Shown: positions 47,481-58,136, counted from the first letter of the stretch. The stretch is DNA of 64,000 bases from Rouxiella silvae (GCF_002093625.1 NZ_MRWD01000025.1:1-64000), one strand, 5' to 3'. The notes: generated from the letters alone by a model not told the origin. Numbers and translations: made by a program.

Positions 47481-48751
47481 AGGGCCGATAGCGCGCTGGC
47501 GATTCCCTGAGTTAACTGGGTAAGTTGTGCGGGACTTATAATGTACGGCGGCATCAGATAAATCAGTTTTCCAAACGGCCGTATCCACACACCTTGAGCC
47601 ACAAAATGCTGTTGGAGTCTGGCCATATCGACCGGTTGGCACATTTCTACCACGCCAATTGCGCCGAGAACGCGCACCTCCGCCACTGCCGGATGTTCAA
47701 GCAGCGGCAGCAGCTCCCATTTTAGTTGCTGTTCAATGTTGGCAACCTGCTGCTGCCAGCGGTTCTCGGCCAGTAATGACAGGCTGGCACTGGCGACCGC
47801 GCAGGCCAAAGGATTGCCCATAAACGTGGGGCCATGCATAAAGCAGCCCGCCTCGCCGTTGCTGATGATGTTGGCCACCTCGCGGGTGGTCAAGGTGGCC
47901 GAAAGCGTCATATATCCGCCGGTCAGCGCCTTGCCGAGACAGAGAATATCTGGCGCAATTTCGGCGTGATCGCAGGCAAAAAGTTTGCCGGTACGGCCAA
48001 AACCGGTGGCGATTTCATCAGCAATCAGCAGCACGCCTGTTTCATCACACAGCCTGCGCACCTGCCGCAGGTATTCGGGGTGATACATGCGCATGCCGCC
48101 GGCCCCTTGAACCACCGGCTCGAGAATAACGGCTGCTATTTCAGCGCGGTGCTCGGCCAGGAGCGCCGCAAACGGCGCAATGTCCTCGGCGTTCCAAAAC
48201 TCATCAAAACCACACTGCGGAGCGGCGGCAAAAAGATGCTCGGGCAAATAGCCCTGATACAGACTGTGCATTGAGTTCTGCGGGTCACAGACCGACATCG
48301 CCCCAAAGGTGTCACCATGATAACCGTGGCGCAGCGTCAGTAATTTTTGGCGCTTTTCGCCCCGCGCCTGCCAATACTGCATCGCCATTTTTATCGCCAC
48401 TTCCACCGCCACCGAACCCGAATCGGCCAAAAATACACACTCCAACCCCGAGGGGGTCATTTCGACCAGCTGACGTGAGAGTGCGATAGCAGAAGGATGG
48501 GTAATGCCGCCAAACATCACGTGTGACATCTTGCCAATTTGCGCAATCGCCGCTTGATTCAACCGCGGATGATTGTAGCCGTGAATAGCCGCCCACCAGG
48601 ATGACATGCCGTCCACCAGTTGACGCCCATCGGCCAGGTGCAGCATAACGCCGTCGGCAGAATCGACTGCGTACGTAGGGAGCGGGTGAGTCATGGAGGT
48701 GTAAGGGTGCCAGATGTGGCGTTGATCAAATTCGAGGTCGGCCGGAGTCAT
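47474..48751 (-). CDS. bioA: adenosylmethionine-8-amino-7-oxononanoate aminotransferase BioA
   Basis: PLP enzyme that converts KAPA to DAPA with S-adenosylmethionine as amino donor. It has 425 residues from ATG 48751 (E. coli 429), after AAGGAATT; a frame up to 48796 is unconserved. The substrate-site [43 protein letters not shown] and the PLP Lys in [13 protein letters not shown] are present. It is transcribed away from bioBFCD across a shared BirA operator. Confidence 0.97.
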   Translation of the reverse strand: MTPADLEFDQRHIWHPYTSMTHPLPTYAVDSADGVMLHLADGRQLVDGMSSWWAAIHGYNHPRLNQAAIAQIGKMSHVMFGGITHPSAIALSRQLVEMTPSGLECVFLADSGSVAVEVAIKMAMQYWQARGEKRQKLLTLRHGYHGDTFGAMSVCDPQNSMHSLYQGYLPEHLFAAAPQCGFDEFWNAEDIAPFAALLAEHRAEIAAVILEPVVQGAGGMRMYHPEYLRQVRRLCDETGVLLIADEIATGFGRTGKLFACDHAEIAPDILCLGKALTGGYMTLSATLTTREVANIISNGEAGCFMHGPTFMGNPLACAVASASLSLLAENRWQQQVANIEQQLKWELLPLLEHPAVAEVRVLGAIGVVEMCQPVDMARLQQHFVAQGVWIRPFGKLIYLMPPYIISPAQLTQLTQGIASALSALY

Positions 48752-48815
48752 GAAAATTCCTTGCGGATGCGTTGGCTGAAAAATGTTGTAAACCAAAAAT
48801 AAAATATTACGTTGA

Positions 48816-48849
48816 CCGTAAACTAAAATAAATCAAAAATGGTTTACGG
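48816..48849. promoter_or_regulatory. BirA (bio) operator between bioA and bioB
   Basis: CCGTAAACT, 16 bp, GGTTTACGG: the same 9-16-9 geometry as the E. coli operator (TTGTAAACC-N16-GGTTTACAA), with the palindrome extending by a further A/T pair at 48815 and 48850. A further half-site TTGTAAACC lies at 48786-48794 towards bioA. It should repress both directions when biotin is abundant. Confidence 0.9.
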
Positions 48850-48875
48850 TATATCATTACTTTTGGAGATGTCTT

Positions 48876-49913
48876 ATGACAGCCCGCACCCTTTGGACTT
48901 ATGAGCAAACGAAAGCGCTATTCGAAAAACCTTTTCTGGAACTGATGTTTGAAGCCCAGCAGCTGCATCGTCAACATTTTGATCCGCGTCAGGTTCAGGT
49001 CAGCACGCTGCTGTCGATTAAAACCGGTGCTTGTCCTGAGGACTGTAAATACTGTCCGCAGAGCTCGCGCTATAAAACCGGTCTCGAGTCAGAAAAACTG
49101 ATGGAGGTGGCGCAGGTGCTGGAATCGGCTCGTCAGGCTAAAGCGGCAGGCTCCACCCGATTCTGCATGGGGGCGGCGTGGAAAAATCCTCACGAGCGCG
49201 ACATGCCGTATCTTGAAAAAATGGTGCAGGGCGTGAAAGAGTTGGGTATGGAAACCTGCATGACACTGGGCACGCTCAACACCACGCAGGCGCAGCGTTT
49301 GGCCACCGCAGGTTTGGATTTTTATAATCATAATCTCGACACCTCACCCGAGTTTTACGGCAGCATTATTACCACCCGCAGCTATCAGGAAAGGCTCGAT
49401 ACGCTGCAAGAGGTACGCGGCGCGGGCATCAAAGTGTGCTCTGGTGGCATTATTGGGCTGGGTGAAACGGTTAAAGACCGCGCCGGTTTGCTGATGCAGC
49501 TAGCCAACCTGCCGGTGCCGCCTGAAAGTGTGCCGATCAACATGCTGGTCAAGGTGAAGGGCACGCCGCTGGCCGATAATGACGACGTCGATCCGTTTGA
49601 TTTCATTCGCACTATTGCCGTCGCACGCATCATGATGCCGCGCTCCTATGTACGCCTCTCTGCGGGTCGCGAGCAAATGAGTGAGCAAACGCAGGCCATG
49701 TGCTTTATGGCCGGTGCCAACTCTATTTTCTACGGCTGCAAATTGCTGACTACGCCAAATCCTGCCGAAGACAAGGACCTGATTCTGTTTGGCAAGCTCG
49801 GGCTTAACCCGCAGAATTTTGCCACCGACATGGGTGATGAAGAGCAGCAGCAGGCGCTGAGTGCACAATTGATGCACGCCGACAGTGAGCAATTTTATAA
49901 TGCTGCGGTATAA
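48876..49913 (+). CDS. bioB: biotin synthase BioB
   Basis: Radical-SAM enzyme that inserts sulfur into dethiobiotin. It has 345 residues (E. coli 346). The [4Fe-4S] motif is [10 protein letters not shown] (about 53-60), and the [2Fe-2S] ligands are expected at [36 protein letters not shown] and Arg in [24 protein letters not shown] precedes the ATG. It is the first gene of bioBFCD. Confidence 0.98.
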   Translation: MTARTLWTYEQTKALFEKPFLELMFEAQQLHRQHFDPRQVQVSTLLSIKTGACPEDCKYCPQSSRYKTGLESEKLMEVAQVLESARQAKAAGSTRFCMGAAWKNPHERDMPYLEKMVQGVKELGMETCMTLGTLNTTQAQRLATAGLDFYNHNLDTSPEFYGSIITTRSYQERLDTLQEVRGAGIKVCSGGIIGLGETVKDRAGLLMQLANLPVPPESVPINMLVKVKGTPLADNDDVDPFDFIRTIAVARIMMPRSYVRLSAGREQMSEQTQAMCFMAGANSIFYGCKLLTTPNPAEDKDLILFGKLGLNPQNFATDMGDEEQQQALSAQLMHADSEQFYNAAV

Positions 49914-49937
49914 AACGAGCGCGGCGGTGTAACCGAC

Positions 49938-51101
49938 ATGTCATGGAATGCACGCATTGAAATCGCGTTAGACCAACGCCGGCAGGCCAGCGCTTTCCGT
50001 CGACGCCAGCCCAATGCCGGTGGCAACGGCCGCTGGTTGGCACATGACGGACGCCGTTATCTGAACTTTTCGGGTAACGATTATCTCGGGCTTTCGCAGC
50101 ATGCCGACCTGATTGCTGCCTGGCAGCAGGGAGCTGCACGATTTGGTGTGGGCAGCGGCGGTTCAGGCCATGTCACCGGATTTTCAGCCACGCATCAGCA
50201 GTTTGAAGCCCAACTGGCCGAGTGGCAGGGTTATCGGCGCGCGCTGCTGTTTATTTCTGGCTTTGCCGCCAATCAGGCACTGTTGGCCGCCATGTTGCAG
50301 GCGGAAGACAGAATTTTGGCCGATAAACTCAGCCATGCTTCGCTGCTGGAAGCGGCGGTACACTCACCGGCTCAGCTGCGGCGATTTGCGCATAATAATC
50401 CTGAATCGTTACGTCGCTTGCTGAATACACCGACTCAGGGTGAAACGCTGGTTGTCACCGAGGGCGTGTTCAGCATGGACGGAGACGCCGCGCCCTTGGC
50501 AGCGCTTCACCGTTTAACGCGCGAACATGGCGGTTGGCTGATGGTTGACGATGCGCACGGTGTCGGTGTTGTGGGCGAAAAGGGCCGTGGCAGCTGTTGG
50601 CAACAAGGCATCAGGCCAGAGCTGCTGGTGCTGACCTTTGGTAAAGCGTTCGGCTGCAGCGGTGCCGCCGTACTGTGTGACGAGGCCACCGCAGATTATC
50701 TGCTACAGTTCGCCCGCCATCTGATTTACAGCACCGCTATGCCCGCTGCACAGGTCTGTGCACTGCAAGCTTCGCTGACATGTATTCAGCAAGCTGATGA
50801 CCTGCGTGATAAACTGGCGGCTAACGTTGCCCGTTTTAGGGCGGGCGCCGGGCAGATGGGATTGAGACTGACGACGTCATCGGGCGCGATTCAGCCGCTG
50901 ATCGTCGGCGATAATCAGTCGGCGTTGACGTTGGCGCAGCGGTTGCGCGAGCAGGGTCTGTGGGTGAGCGCCATTCGTCCTCCAACGGTTCCTCCAGGCA
51001 GTGCGCGCCTGCGTTTGACGATTACGGCTGCCCATCAGCCTGAAGATATTGATATTTTGCTGGAGACCCTGAATGGGTGCAGTCACCGAATTAGTGAATA
51101 A
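49938..51101 (+). CDS. bioF: 8-amino-7-oxononanoate synthase BioF
   Basis: PLP alpha-oxoamine synthase that condenses pimeloyl-ACP (or CoA) with alanine. It has 387 residues (E. coli 384), starting [15 protein letters not shown]. Conserved motifs are [47 protein letters not shown] and the PLP Lys in [13 protein letters not shown]. The 3' end overlaps bioC by 29 bp. Confidence 0.97.
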   Translation: MSWNARIEIALDQRRQASAFRRRQPNAGGNGRWLAHDGRRYLNFSGNDYLGLSQHADLIAAWQQGAARFGVGSGGSGHVTGFSATHQQFEAQLAEWQGYRRALLFISGFAANQALLAAMLQAEDRILADKLSHASLLEAAVHSPAQLRRFAHNNPESLRRLLNTPTQGETLVVTEGVFSMDGDAAPLAALHRLTREHGGWLMVDDAHGVGVVGEKGRGSCWQQGIRPELLVLTFGKAFGCSGAAVLCDEATADYLLQFARHLIYSTAMPAAQVCALQASLTCIQQADDLRDKLAANVARFRAGAGQMGLRLTTSSGAIQPLIVGDNQSALTLAQRLREQGLWVSAIRPPTVPPGSARLRLTITAAHQPEDIDILLETLNGCSHRISE

Positions 51102-51855
51102 AAAAGCGGTCGCCGATGCGTTCAGTCGTGCGGCCCACAGTTATGAAGGCGCCGCCGAACTGCAGCGTCAAACCGGCGAAACGCTGATGGCGCTAGCCGA
51201 TGCGCAGGGTGCGACGCTTGGCAGACAGGTTCTGGATGCGGGATGTGGTACCGGCTATTTTAGTCGCCGCTGGCGTGATAAAGGTAAAAATGTGACCGCG
51301 CTGGACCTCTCCGAGGGTATGTTGCAACGCGCACGTGAACTGCATTCGGCCGACCAGTATCTGCCGGGTGACATCGAACGTTTGCCGCTTGGCGATAACT
51401 CAGTCGACTTAAGCTTTAGTAACCTAGCGGTACAGTGGTGCAATGCGCTGCCACGCGCTTTGCAGGAATTGGTGCGCGTGACCCGACCGGGCGGCATTGT
51501 GCTGTTTTCTACGCTGGCCGAAGGTTCGCTGCTGGAGCTGTCGCAGGCTTGGATGAGAGTCGATGGCCGGCCTCATGTTAACAAGTTTTTGACACCTGAT
51601 AAAATTGCCGAAGCCTGCACGCCGTTCACTCATCACGTTGAGTTCAGTCAACACACTGCACTGTTTCCGGACGTGATGAGCCTGCTGCGTTCACTGAAAG
51701 GCATTGGCGCTACGCATATTAAAGGCGGTCGTTTGGGCGGGCTCGGCGGTCGCGAGCGTTTGGCGAGCCTGGATAAAAACTATGTTCGACAGGACGGTCA
51801 ACTGCCGCTGACATACCGTCTGGTGTACGGACTTATCCACTGTGAAGAAGAGTAA
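51073..51855 (+). CDS. bioC: malonyl-ACP O-methyltransferase BioC
   Basis: SAM-dependent methyltransferase that methylates malonyl-ACP to start pimelate synthesis by the fatty-acid machinery. It has 260 residues (E. coli 251). The SAM motif [15 protein letters not shown] lies near residues 55-68, with [32 protein letters not shown] and the family's [14 protein letters not shown] near the end. The ATG lies within bioF. Confidence 0.95.
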   Translation: MGAVTELVNKKAVADAFSRAAHSYEGAAELQRQTGETLMALADAQGATLGRQVLDAGCGTGYFSRRWRDKGKNVTALDLSEGMLQRARELHSADQYLPGDIERLPLGDNSVDLSFSNLAVQWCNALPRALQELVRVTRPGGIVLFSTLAEGSLLELSQAWMRVDGRPHVNKFLTPDKIAEACTPFTHHVEFSQHTALFPDVMSLLRSLKGIGATHIKGGRLGGLGGRERLASLDKNYVRQDGQLPLTYRLVYGLIHCEEE

Positions 51856-51856
51856 A

Positions 51857-52552
51857 ATGCACCTAGTCAGGTCCCAAAAGCGCTGGTTCATCACCGGCAC
51901 CGACACCGAAGTTGGCAAAACCGTAGCAACCTGTGCCTTTTTGCAGGCTGCTGCGACAGCAGGATTAACCGCAGCCGGATACAAACCGGTGGCCTCAGGC
52001 AGTGAAATCACCGAGCACGGACCGCGCAACAGTGATGCGCTGGCTTTGCAGGCCAACAGCTCAGTGCCGCTAACCTATGCGCAGGTCAACCCATGCACCT
52101 TTATTGAGCCAACGTCACCGCACATCGTCAGCGAGCTGGAAGGGCGGCCTATCGACCTGAAGACGTTATCACAGGGACTGCGCGGGCTTGAACCCTTGGC
52201 CGATTGGGTGGTGGTTGAAGGGGCGGGGGGATGGTTTACGCCGTTAAATGCCCGGCAAACTTTTGCTGACTGGGTCGTTGAAGAGCAACTGCCGGTGATT
52301 TTAGTGGTAGGAATGCGTTTGGGCTGCATCAATCATGCGGTATTGACCGCGCAGGCCGTTTTGCAAAGTGGACTCAGGCTGGCAGGATGGATTGCTAATG
52401 ACGTTGAGGAGACGGGGAAGCATCATCAGGCTTATCTCGCAACGTTAAAACGTATGCTGCCTGCGCCATTATTAGGCGAGATCCCGTATCTTCAAAATCA
52501 TCAGTTTAGCGACCATGGCCGTTTCCTGGCGCTCGACTGCCTTCTTTCGTAA
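51857..52552 (+). CDS. bioD: dethiobiotin synthetase BioD
   Basis: ATP-dependent carboxylase closing the ureido ring of dethiobiotin. It has 231 residues from ATG 51857 (E. coli 225); a GTG at 51842 is possible but lies inside bioC. The P-loop is TGTDTEVGKTVATC. Other conserved segments are YKPVASGSEIT, EPTSPHIVSEL, VVEGAGGWFTPLN and VVGMRLGCINHAVLTAQ. It is the last gene of the bio operon; the next gene is convergent and foreign to this locus in E. coli. Confidence 0.96.
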   Translation: MHLVRSQKRWFITGTDTEVGKTVATCAFLQAAATAGLTAAGYKPVASGSEITEHGPRNSDALALQANSSVPLTYAQVNPCTFIEPTSPHIVSELEGRPIDLKTLSQGLRGLEPLADWVVVEGAGGWFTPLNARQTFADWVVEEQLPVILVVGMRLGCINHAVLTAQAVLQSGLRLAGWIANDVEETGKHHQAYLATLKRMLPAPLLGEIPYLQNHQFSDHGRFLALDCLLS

Positions 52553-52573
52553 GGATGTGACGGTCTCTGGCTG

Positions 52574-53284
52574 TTAAACCGTAAGATAGGTTTTCACCAG
52601 ATTGTCATCCAGCTCGGCCAGTGTGCCCTGTGCGACGTTGCGACCGCCGTCCAGCAGGCAGAAACGGTCGGCCACGCTGCGAATAAACGGCAGTTTATGC
52701 CCGACCAGCAGCAGCGTTAGCCCGAGGTCACGGTTGAGGCGATGGATGATGTTGCCCATATTGGCTTCCATGGCTTCGCTGGTGTGCTCCGTTGGTTCAT
52801 CAAGAATCAGCAGCTCAGGCTCCTGCACCAGCGCACGGCTGATAGCCAGCTGCTGCTGCTTGCTTTCGTCCAGCTCACCGGCTTTGAGCGACCCCATTTC
52901 TTTCAGTGATGGAAACAGGTCATAAACCTGCGACGGTACGCGGCGAGTCTTGTTTCGTCCGGCCATCATGGCAATCTGCAAGTTTTCATCGACGCTCATC
53001 TGCGAGAAAATCTGACGCCCCTGCGGCACGTAGCCGATCCCCATCTGGGCGCGGGTTTCCACCGGCAGCATCAGCAGATTCTGCGGCTCATGATTGGCAG
53101 ACTGCCAGATCATGGACCCACTTTTTACCGGCAAATGGCCCATAATGCAGTTGATCAGCGTTGTTTTACCTACGCCGTTACGGCCGATAAGACTGTTGCA
53201 CTGACCACGATACAGCTCGAGATTGATATCCCACAGAGTATGATTTTGACCATAGTATTGGTTAATCGCTTTTACACTTAGCAT
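52574..53284 (-). CDS. orphan UrtE-like ABC ATPase with altered signature motif
   Basis: A 236-residue ABC ATPase most like UrtE/LivF, the ATPases of urea and branched-chain amino-acid importers. ATG 53284 follows GAGGAAC; a frame to 53326 is unconserved. Walker A is IGRNGVGKTTLIN, the Q-loop YVPQGRQIFSQM, Walker B LLILDEPTE. The signature expected as LSGGQQQQLAI reads LDESKQQQLAI, and after Walker B the usual Gly-Ile-Gln-Pro is replaced (EHTSEAMEAN); the H-loop region reads LLVGHKLPF. No permease, binding protein or second ATPase is adjacent. It could be a degraded import ATPase or a subunit with another role. In E. coli bioD is followed directly by uvrB. Confidence 0.8.
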   Translation of the reverse strand: MLSVKAINQYYGQNHTLWDINLELYRGQCNSLIGRNGVGKTTLINCIMGHLPVKSGSMIWQSANHEPQNLLMLPVETRAQMGIGYVPQGRQIFSQMSVDENLQIAMMAGRNKTRRVPSQVYDLFPSLKEMGSLKAGELDESKQQQLAISRALVQEPELLILDEPTEHTSEAMEANMGNIIHRLNRDLGLTLLLVGHKLPFIRSVADRFCLLDGGRNVAQGTLAELDDNLVKTYLTV

Positions 53285-53579
53285 CAGTTGTTCCTCACTT
53301 ATTCGGCTTTCCGTTGAACACATCATTGACGACCCCTGTCATATTTCTGACATTTTTATGATGCCGTTAGTCTGTTAATACAGGATTAAATTCCGTTTAA
53401 GTCTCGCATTTAAACAGCATTAACAAGTGATAAACGGCTATCCCGCAGTGGTAAACGGCTAAAACTGACGTTTGTTTGCCTTAAAAGCATTCACTGTTGC
53501 TAAAAAAAGAGAGAATTAGTTTGTTTCGTGTGACTCGCAGATAATCTGTAAAGGTAACCTGTTGAACTAATGTTGCAAC

Positions 53580-53800
53580 TCTTGGGCCAAGTCTAAAAAG
53601 ATAACTCTTAAAGAGTAGGGATTGAGGCTGCGTGAGGCCGCGACAGGACCTAAATGCTCTAATGCATAACTTAATTTAATGTTTAAGCAGGAGAGGTAAG
53701 ATCAACGTGCACTTTGCCAGTGCTGAGAACGGAAATTTTGGTGCAAGTCTGAAAGGGTGAGGAGCAGAAAAGTCCCGCTCGGATGCACATATCGATTTTG
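53580..53800. other. unexplained structured non-coding block
   Basis: No ORF of note. Visible structures: the inverted repeat ACTCTT-A-AAGAGT near 53605-53617, a GC-rich GAGGCTGCGTGAGGCCGCG, a hairpin GCACT/AGTGC near 53710-53724, GAGC/GCTC near 53761-53779, and outer arms GTGCA (53708) and TGCAC (53784) that could close the block. This looks like a folded RNA (leader or small RNA), but I cannot assign it to a family. It is the core of the gene-free stretch 53285-54381; the rest holds the DnaA boxes and uvrB promoter. Confidence 0.4.
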
Positions 53801-53947
53801 CAATCTAAAAGAACGACATTTTCTAGGTTAAATCCGAATAAATATAGAAATAAAAGTGTAAAAAAATAACTAAAAAAACGTCAAAAGAGGCGCTTTGGTG
53901 AAAATGTCCATTTTTGTCAACGCACAGCCTGAGCGGCGTGCTGAGAC

Positions 53948-53970
53948 TTATCCACCATTCCTGTGGATAA
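53948..53970. promoter_or_regulatory. pair of DnaA boxes upstream of uvrB
   Basis: TTATCCACC (53948-53956, plus) and TGTGGATAA (53962-53970), the latter a perfect TTATCCACA box on the minus strand, face each other 5 bp apart. A DnaA-box-like sequence has been described upstream of E. coli uvrB; binding here is inferred. Confidence 0.65.
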
Positions 53971-54261
53971 CCTTGTGCATGAGCGACCTAAAAGTTGCTG
54001 CGTGCGAGTCTAGACGCGGGTTGAGCTTAGTTTGTCCGCATTCTCGACTTTTTAAAGGAATCATTATTTATCAACACGTTAATTAAAATCAATAGCACGC
54101 TTGGTACGTTGTCAAGATTGTGTAAATATTCATCAGGTCCACGTTGAAAAGTTAATTCGTGACAGAATCTGGGGATAAATGTCATTTGATGGGGAAAATT
54201 CTTGCCCACAAATGCCCTAAAAAGAGCAGTCTGCACCCTCGGCGATAAAATCACCGCTTGA

Positions 54262-54281
54262 AGCTGTGTTTATATCCAGTA
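54262..54281. promoter_or_regulatory. LexA (SOS) box of uvrB
   Basis: CTG, 10 bp of T/A-rich sequence, CAG, with the flanking TA at the 3' end, gives a 20-bp site matching the SOS-box pattern. It is followed by TATTATATA, a likely -10 region. It lies 100 bp before the uvrB ATG and fits SOS induction of uvrB. Confidence 0.85.
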
Positions 54282-54381
54282 TTATATATAGCAAAGTATC
54301 GTTGAGTTTGACAAGACGGAAGAGTCTTCCATACTGATCCTCCTCACCGGTCTCGCACGTTCTCATCTCAGGTAGCCCGCA

Positions 54382-56388
54382 ATGAGCAAAGTTTTTAAAC
54401 TACATTCCGATTTCAAACCTTCGGGCGATCAGCCTGAGGCTATTCGTCGCCTGGAAGAAGGGCTGGAAAACGGTCTGGCGCATCAGACATTGCTTGGTGT
54501 AACCGGTTCGGGCAAAACCTTTACCGTTGCCAACGTGATTGCCGATCTAAACCGCCCGACGATGGTGCTGGCGCCAAATAAAACGCTGGCCGCGCAGCTC
54601 TATGGCGAAATGAAAGAATTCTTTCCCGAGAATGCGGTTGAATATTTTGTCTCTTATTACGACTACTACCAGCCCGAAGCCTATGTGCCTAGCTCCGACA
54701 CCTTTATCGAAAAAGATGCCTCGGTAAATGAACATATTGAGCAGATGCGTCTTTCCGCCACCAAGGCTTTGCTTGAGCGTAAAGACGTGATCGTGGTGGC
54801 GTCAGTGTCTGCTATCTACGGTCTGGGTGATCCTGACCTGTATCTTAAAATGATGCTGCACTTGACCAAGGGCATGATCATTGACCAACGCGCCATCCTT
54901 CGCCGACTGGCTGAATTACAATACGCGCGTAACGATCAGGCGTTTCAGCGCAGTACTTTCCGCGTGCGTGGTGAGGTAATCGACGTCTTCCCGGCCGAGT
55001 CTGACGACCTGGCGCTCCGTATTGAGCTGTTTGACCAGGAAGTGGAAAGGCTTTCGCTGTTCGATCCTTTAACCGGCCAAATTTCCACCGAAGTGCCGCG
55101 CTTCACCATCTACCCAAAAACGCACTACGTCACCCCGCGTGAGCGTATCGTGCAGGCGATGGAAGAGATCAAAGTTGAACTGGCCGATCGTCGCAAAAAC
55201 CTGCTGGCCAATAATAAACTGCTGGAAGAGCAGCGGATCAGTCAGCGTACCCAGTTTGACCTAGAGATGATGAACGAGCTGGGCTACTGCTCGGGGATCG
55301 AAAACTATTCACGCTATCTCTCCGGGCGCGGCGAAGGCATGCCACCGCCGACGTTATTTGACTATTTACCCGCCGACGGCCTGCTGATTGTTGATGAATC
55401 GCATGTCACCATTCCGCAAATCGGCGGTATGTACAAAGGTGACCGTTCGCGTAAAGAAACGCTGGTTGAGTACGGTTTCCGACTGCCTTCGGCGCTGGAT
55501 AACCGGCCAATGCGCTTTGAAGAATTTGAAGCTTCGGCGCCGCAGAGCATTTACGTTTCTGCTACGCCGGGCAATTACGAGCTTGAAAAGTCCGGCGGCG
55601 ATATTGTTGAACAAGTTGTACGTCCGACCGGCCTGCTCGATCCGCTGATTGAAGTGCGTCCGGTGGGGACGCAGGTTGATGACCTGCTTTCAGAGATCCG
55701 CAAACGTGTTGCGGTCAACGAACGTGTGCTGGTGACTACGCTGACCAAGCGCATGGCGGAAGACCTCACCGAATACCTCACCGAGCACGGCGAGAAGGTG
55801 CGCTATCTGCACTCCGATATCGACACTGTAGAGCGCGTTGAAATCATTCGTGACCTGCGTCTGGGCGAGTTTGACGTGCTGGTCGGTATCAACCTGCTGC
55901 GAGAAGGCCTCGACATGCCTGAGGTCTCGCTGGTGGCGATTCTTGACGCTGATAAAGAGGGCTTCCTGCGTTCGGAACGTTCACTTATTCAGACCATTGG
56001 TCGTGCGGCGCGAAATCTCAACGGAAAAGCGATTCTGTACGGCGACAAAATTACCAAATCGATGGCAAGGGCAATAGAAGAAACCGAGCGCCGTCGTGCC
56101 AAGCAGGAAGCTTATAATCTGGAAAGAGGCATCACACCGCAGGGCCTGAACAAGAAAATCGGCGATATACTGCAACTGGGTCAGCCGAAGTTCAAAAAGA
56201 ACAAAGAGATGCGCGAAGCACAGGCGGCCGCAACCTTCAAAACGCTTACGCCAAAAGCGTTGGAGCAGCGTATTCGCGAGCTGGAGGCCAAAATGTATCA
56301 GCACGCGCAGAATCTGGAGTTCGAAGATGCAGCCAATACGCGTGATGAGCTGCACGCTCTCAGAGACCAATTTATCGCGTTGTCTTAA
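54382..56388 (+). CDS. uvrB: excinuclease ABC subunit UvrB
   Basis: Damage-verification helicase-like subunit of nucleotide excision repair, loaded by UvrA and joined by UvrC. It has 668 residues (E. coli 673). Walker A is [13 protein letters not shown] (about 39-46), the damage-probing hairpin [13 protein letters not shown] (about 92-104), motif [12 protein letters not shown], motif [17 protein letters not shown] and QTIGRAARN. The C-terminal UVR domain (about 628-668) is [20 protein letters not shown], which binds UvrC. The segment before it is shorter than in E. coli. Confidence 0.98.
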   Translation: MSKVFKLHSDFKPSGDQPEAIRRLEEGLENGLAHQTLLGVTGSGKTFTVANVIADLNRPTMVLAPNKTLAAQLYGEMKEFFPENAVEYFVSYYDYYQPEAYVPSSDTFIEKDASVNEHIEQMRLSATKALLERKDVIVVASVSAIYGLGDPDLYLKMMLHLTKGMIIDQRAILRRLAELQYARNDQAFQRSTFRVRGEVIDVFPAESDDLALRIELFDQEVERLSLFDPLTGQISTEVPRFTIYPKTHYVTPRERIVQAMEEIKVELADRRKNLLANNKLLEEQRISQRTQFDLEMMNELGYCSGIENYSRYLSGRGEGMPPPTLFDYLPADGLLIVDESHVTIPQIGGMYKGDRSRKETLVEYGFRLPSALDNRPMRFEEFEASAPQSIYVSATPGNYELEKSGGDIVEQVVRPTGLLDPLIEVRPVGTQVDDLLSEIRKRVAVNERVLVTTLTKRMAEDLTEYLTEHGEKVRYLHSDIDTVERVEIIRDLRLGEFDVLVGINLLREGLDMPEVSLVAILDADKEGFLRSERSLIQTIGRAARNLNGKAILYGDKITKSMARAIEETERRRAKQEAYNLERGITPQGLNKKIGDILQLGQPKFKKNKEMREAQAAATFKTLTPKALEQRIRELEAKMYQHAQNLEFEDAANTRDELHALRDQFIALS

Positions 56389-56512
56389 ATACCCCTCACT
56401 TTCACGCTGTGGGGGCGTTGGATGTCCTCGTTCAGCGCGAAATCTATAGGGTATTGCATTGCTGCCAGAAGTGATAAACTTCGCGCCCTGACTTTATCTG
56501 TGGCCGCTGCTC

Positions 56513-56908
56513 ATGACCGACATTAAACCAAAAGATCCCCTCCACGGCGTCACGCTGGAAAAACTACTCACCGTTTTGGTGGAAAATTTTGGCTGGCTGA
56601 CGTTGGCGGGGCAGGTGAACATCAACTGCTTCAAGAGTGATCCGAGCATCAAGTCCAGCCTCAAGTTTTTAAGGCGCACGCCGTGGGCGCGCACCGAAGT
56701 CGAGACGCTGTATCTTGATTTTGTCGAAGGATTATTAAAGCCGGATATGAGCCGCAAAGGCAAACGGCGCTCCGGACCTGATGCTGCCAATGTGGCTACG
56801 TCAGGCAAGGATGTGGCAGGCAAGAAGGTTAGCACCGCTAAGCCGGCCGCCGACAGCCCGTGGAATAATCATCCCATGCTGAAGAAAAACGACGCTGAAA
56901 AGGGCTGA
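56513..56908 (+). CDS. VF530-family (DUF2132) small protein
   Basis: A 131-residue protein whose first ~70 residues form the VF530 domain: [38 protein letters not shown] and [14 protein letters not shown]. The family is described as DNA-binding from structure, but its role is unknown. The Ala/Lys/Ser-rich tail (about 78-131) has no fold that I recognise and ends in a charged segment. It lies between uvrB and convergent ybhK. Confidence 0.8.
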   Translation: MTDIKPKDPLHGVTLEKLLTVLVENFGWLTLAGQVNINCFKSDPSIKSSLKFLRRTPWARTEVETLYLDFVEGLLKPDMSRKGKRRSGPDAANVATSGKDVAGKKVSTAKPAADSPWNNHPMLKKNDAEKG

Positions 56909-56909
56909 T

Positions 56910-57824
56910 TTAGACTTTTCCCATCTTCTGTAGCGCCTCCTCAAGTGCCAGCCTTAGCAGTTCTCTGTCGTGACGATAGGGGACGTCCTGTGCCTCTAGT
57001 GGACCCTGTATAATCAAGCGGTTGGCCGCTTCACCCAAATGAACGGCAGGCCCCACGATGGCTGCACTGATAGCCGAACGGCCAATCTGCTTTTCAATCA
57101 TGTTGAGTTTGTCTTGCAGAGTCAGCGAGGCGGCGGCTACGCTAAGTTCTTTGCCGAGGTTGCTGATGTACACAATGTGGGCGCGGCTGCGGCGCAACGC
57201 GGTCGCCAAATCTTTGAGCAGCAGCAGCGGCATCAGGCTGGTGAAAAAGCTGCCAGGTCCAATAACAATCAAATCCGCTTCGGCGATGGCCTCTAATGCT
57301 TCCCGCGTGGTGCCAACCTCAGGTTCGAGCATCAATTGCTGCGGTATTTTGAGCATTTGATCGACATTCACTTCGCCGTGAATCAAATTGCCGTAATGAT
57401 CGATAGCCGCCAGATCGACCGGATCTTCCGACATCGGGATCAGCTCGGCATCAACCTTCAACAGACTGCGTACCAGATTCATTGCCTCAAGCGGACGCAC
57501 GCTGAGGCTGTCTAGCGCGCGCAGAATAAGATTGCCCAGATTATGTCCGTCAAGCTCGCCGCTGCCGCTAAAGCGATATTCAAACATCGCCGAGGCCACG
57601 CTAGGCTCGGTGATCAGCTGATTAAGACAGTTGCGCATATCTCCCCAGGCGATGCCGCCTACCGATCGACGAATTCGCCCCGTAGATCCGCCGTTATCGG
57701 TTGTGGTGACAATGCCGGTCAGGCGCGAGCCCAGCGACGAAAGTGACGACATTACGCGCCCCAGTCCGTGACCGCCGCCCAGTGCTACCACTCTATCCAA
57801 GTCACTTAACGTCCTGTTTCGCAT
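56910..57824 (-). CDS. ybhK: YvcK/CofD-family protein YbhK
   Basis: A 304-residue cytosolic protein (E. coli YbhK 302) of the gluconeogenesis-factor YvcK family, which shares the CofD fold. The N-terminal [17 protein letters not shown] is the nucleotide-sugar-type binding loop, with [23 protein letters not shown] and [17 protein letters not shown]. In other bacteria YvcK affects cell shape and carbon balance and binds UDP-sugars. The enterobacterial role is unclear. It is divergent from the moa operon. Confidence 0.92.
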   Translation of the reverse strand: MRNRTLSDLDRVVALGGGHGLGRVMSSLSSLGSRLTGIVTTTDNGGSTGRIRRSVGGIAWGDMRNCLNQLITEPSVASAMFEYRFSGSGELDGHNLGNLILRALDSLSVRPLEAMNLVRSLLKVDAELIPMSEDPVDLAAIDHYGNLIHGEVNVDQMLKIPQQLMLEPEVGTTREALEAIAEADLIVIGPGSFFTSLMPLLLLKDLATALRRSRAHIVYISNLGKELSVAAASLTLQDKLNMIEKQIGRSAISAAIVGPAVHLGEAANRLIIQGPLEAQDVPYRHDRELLRLALEEALQKMGKV

Positions 57825-58023
57825 AATTCCCCTTCGTCCAGCATTGACACTCCTCTGCCTCTCTACGCGTAAACGGCGGTGAGTTTAGCGGTATCGACAG
57901 CATAAAATTTTCTGAAACAATTTTACCCAATTTTCCATTAACTTGTTATCTTTCGTACTTATCAGAGAGTTTGCAAATGCGCTTGATTTAATAGGTATTT
58001 TTATTTTAGCCAAGAAAGAAAAA

Positions 58024-58047
58024 CGCTGTATAACCAATTACATAGCG
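58024..58047. promoter_or_regulatory. ModE box upstream of moaA
   Basis: CGCTGTATA, 6 bp, TACATAGCG: a 24-bp imperfect palindrome with the spacing of the modA operator. E. coli moaA is activated by ModE-molybdate through a site upstream of its promoter, so this is probably the same control. It is about 110 bp before the riboswitch. Confidence 0.75.
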
Positions 58048-58136
58048 AAGAACATGCTTGGCGTATGCCTTTTTGCGGCGTTACACTATGGCTCAACCGC
58101 GTTCTTCTAGACGCTCTTGGTCTGAAGAATTGAACT

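Noticed and set aside
53700-53800. Cobalamin riboswitch
   Set aside because: GGTGCAAGTC and TCCCGCTC are reminiscent, but the conserved GCCACTG-type core and B12-box order are not present, and no downstream B12-related gene exists.
53895-54086. 63-residue ORF upstream of uvrB
   Set aside because: Covers the DnaA boxes, has no ribosome site of note and no recognisable motif.
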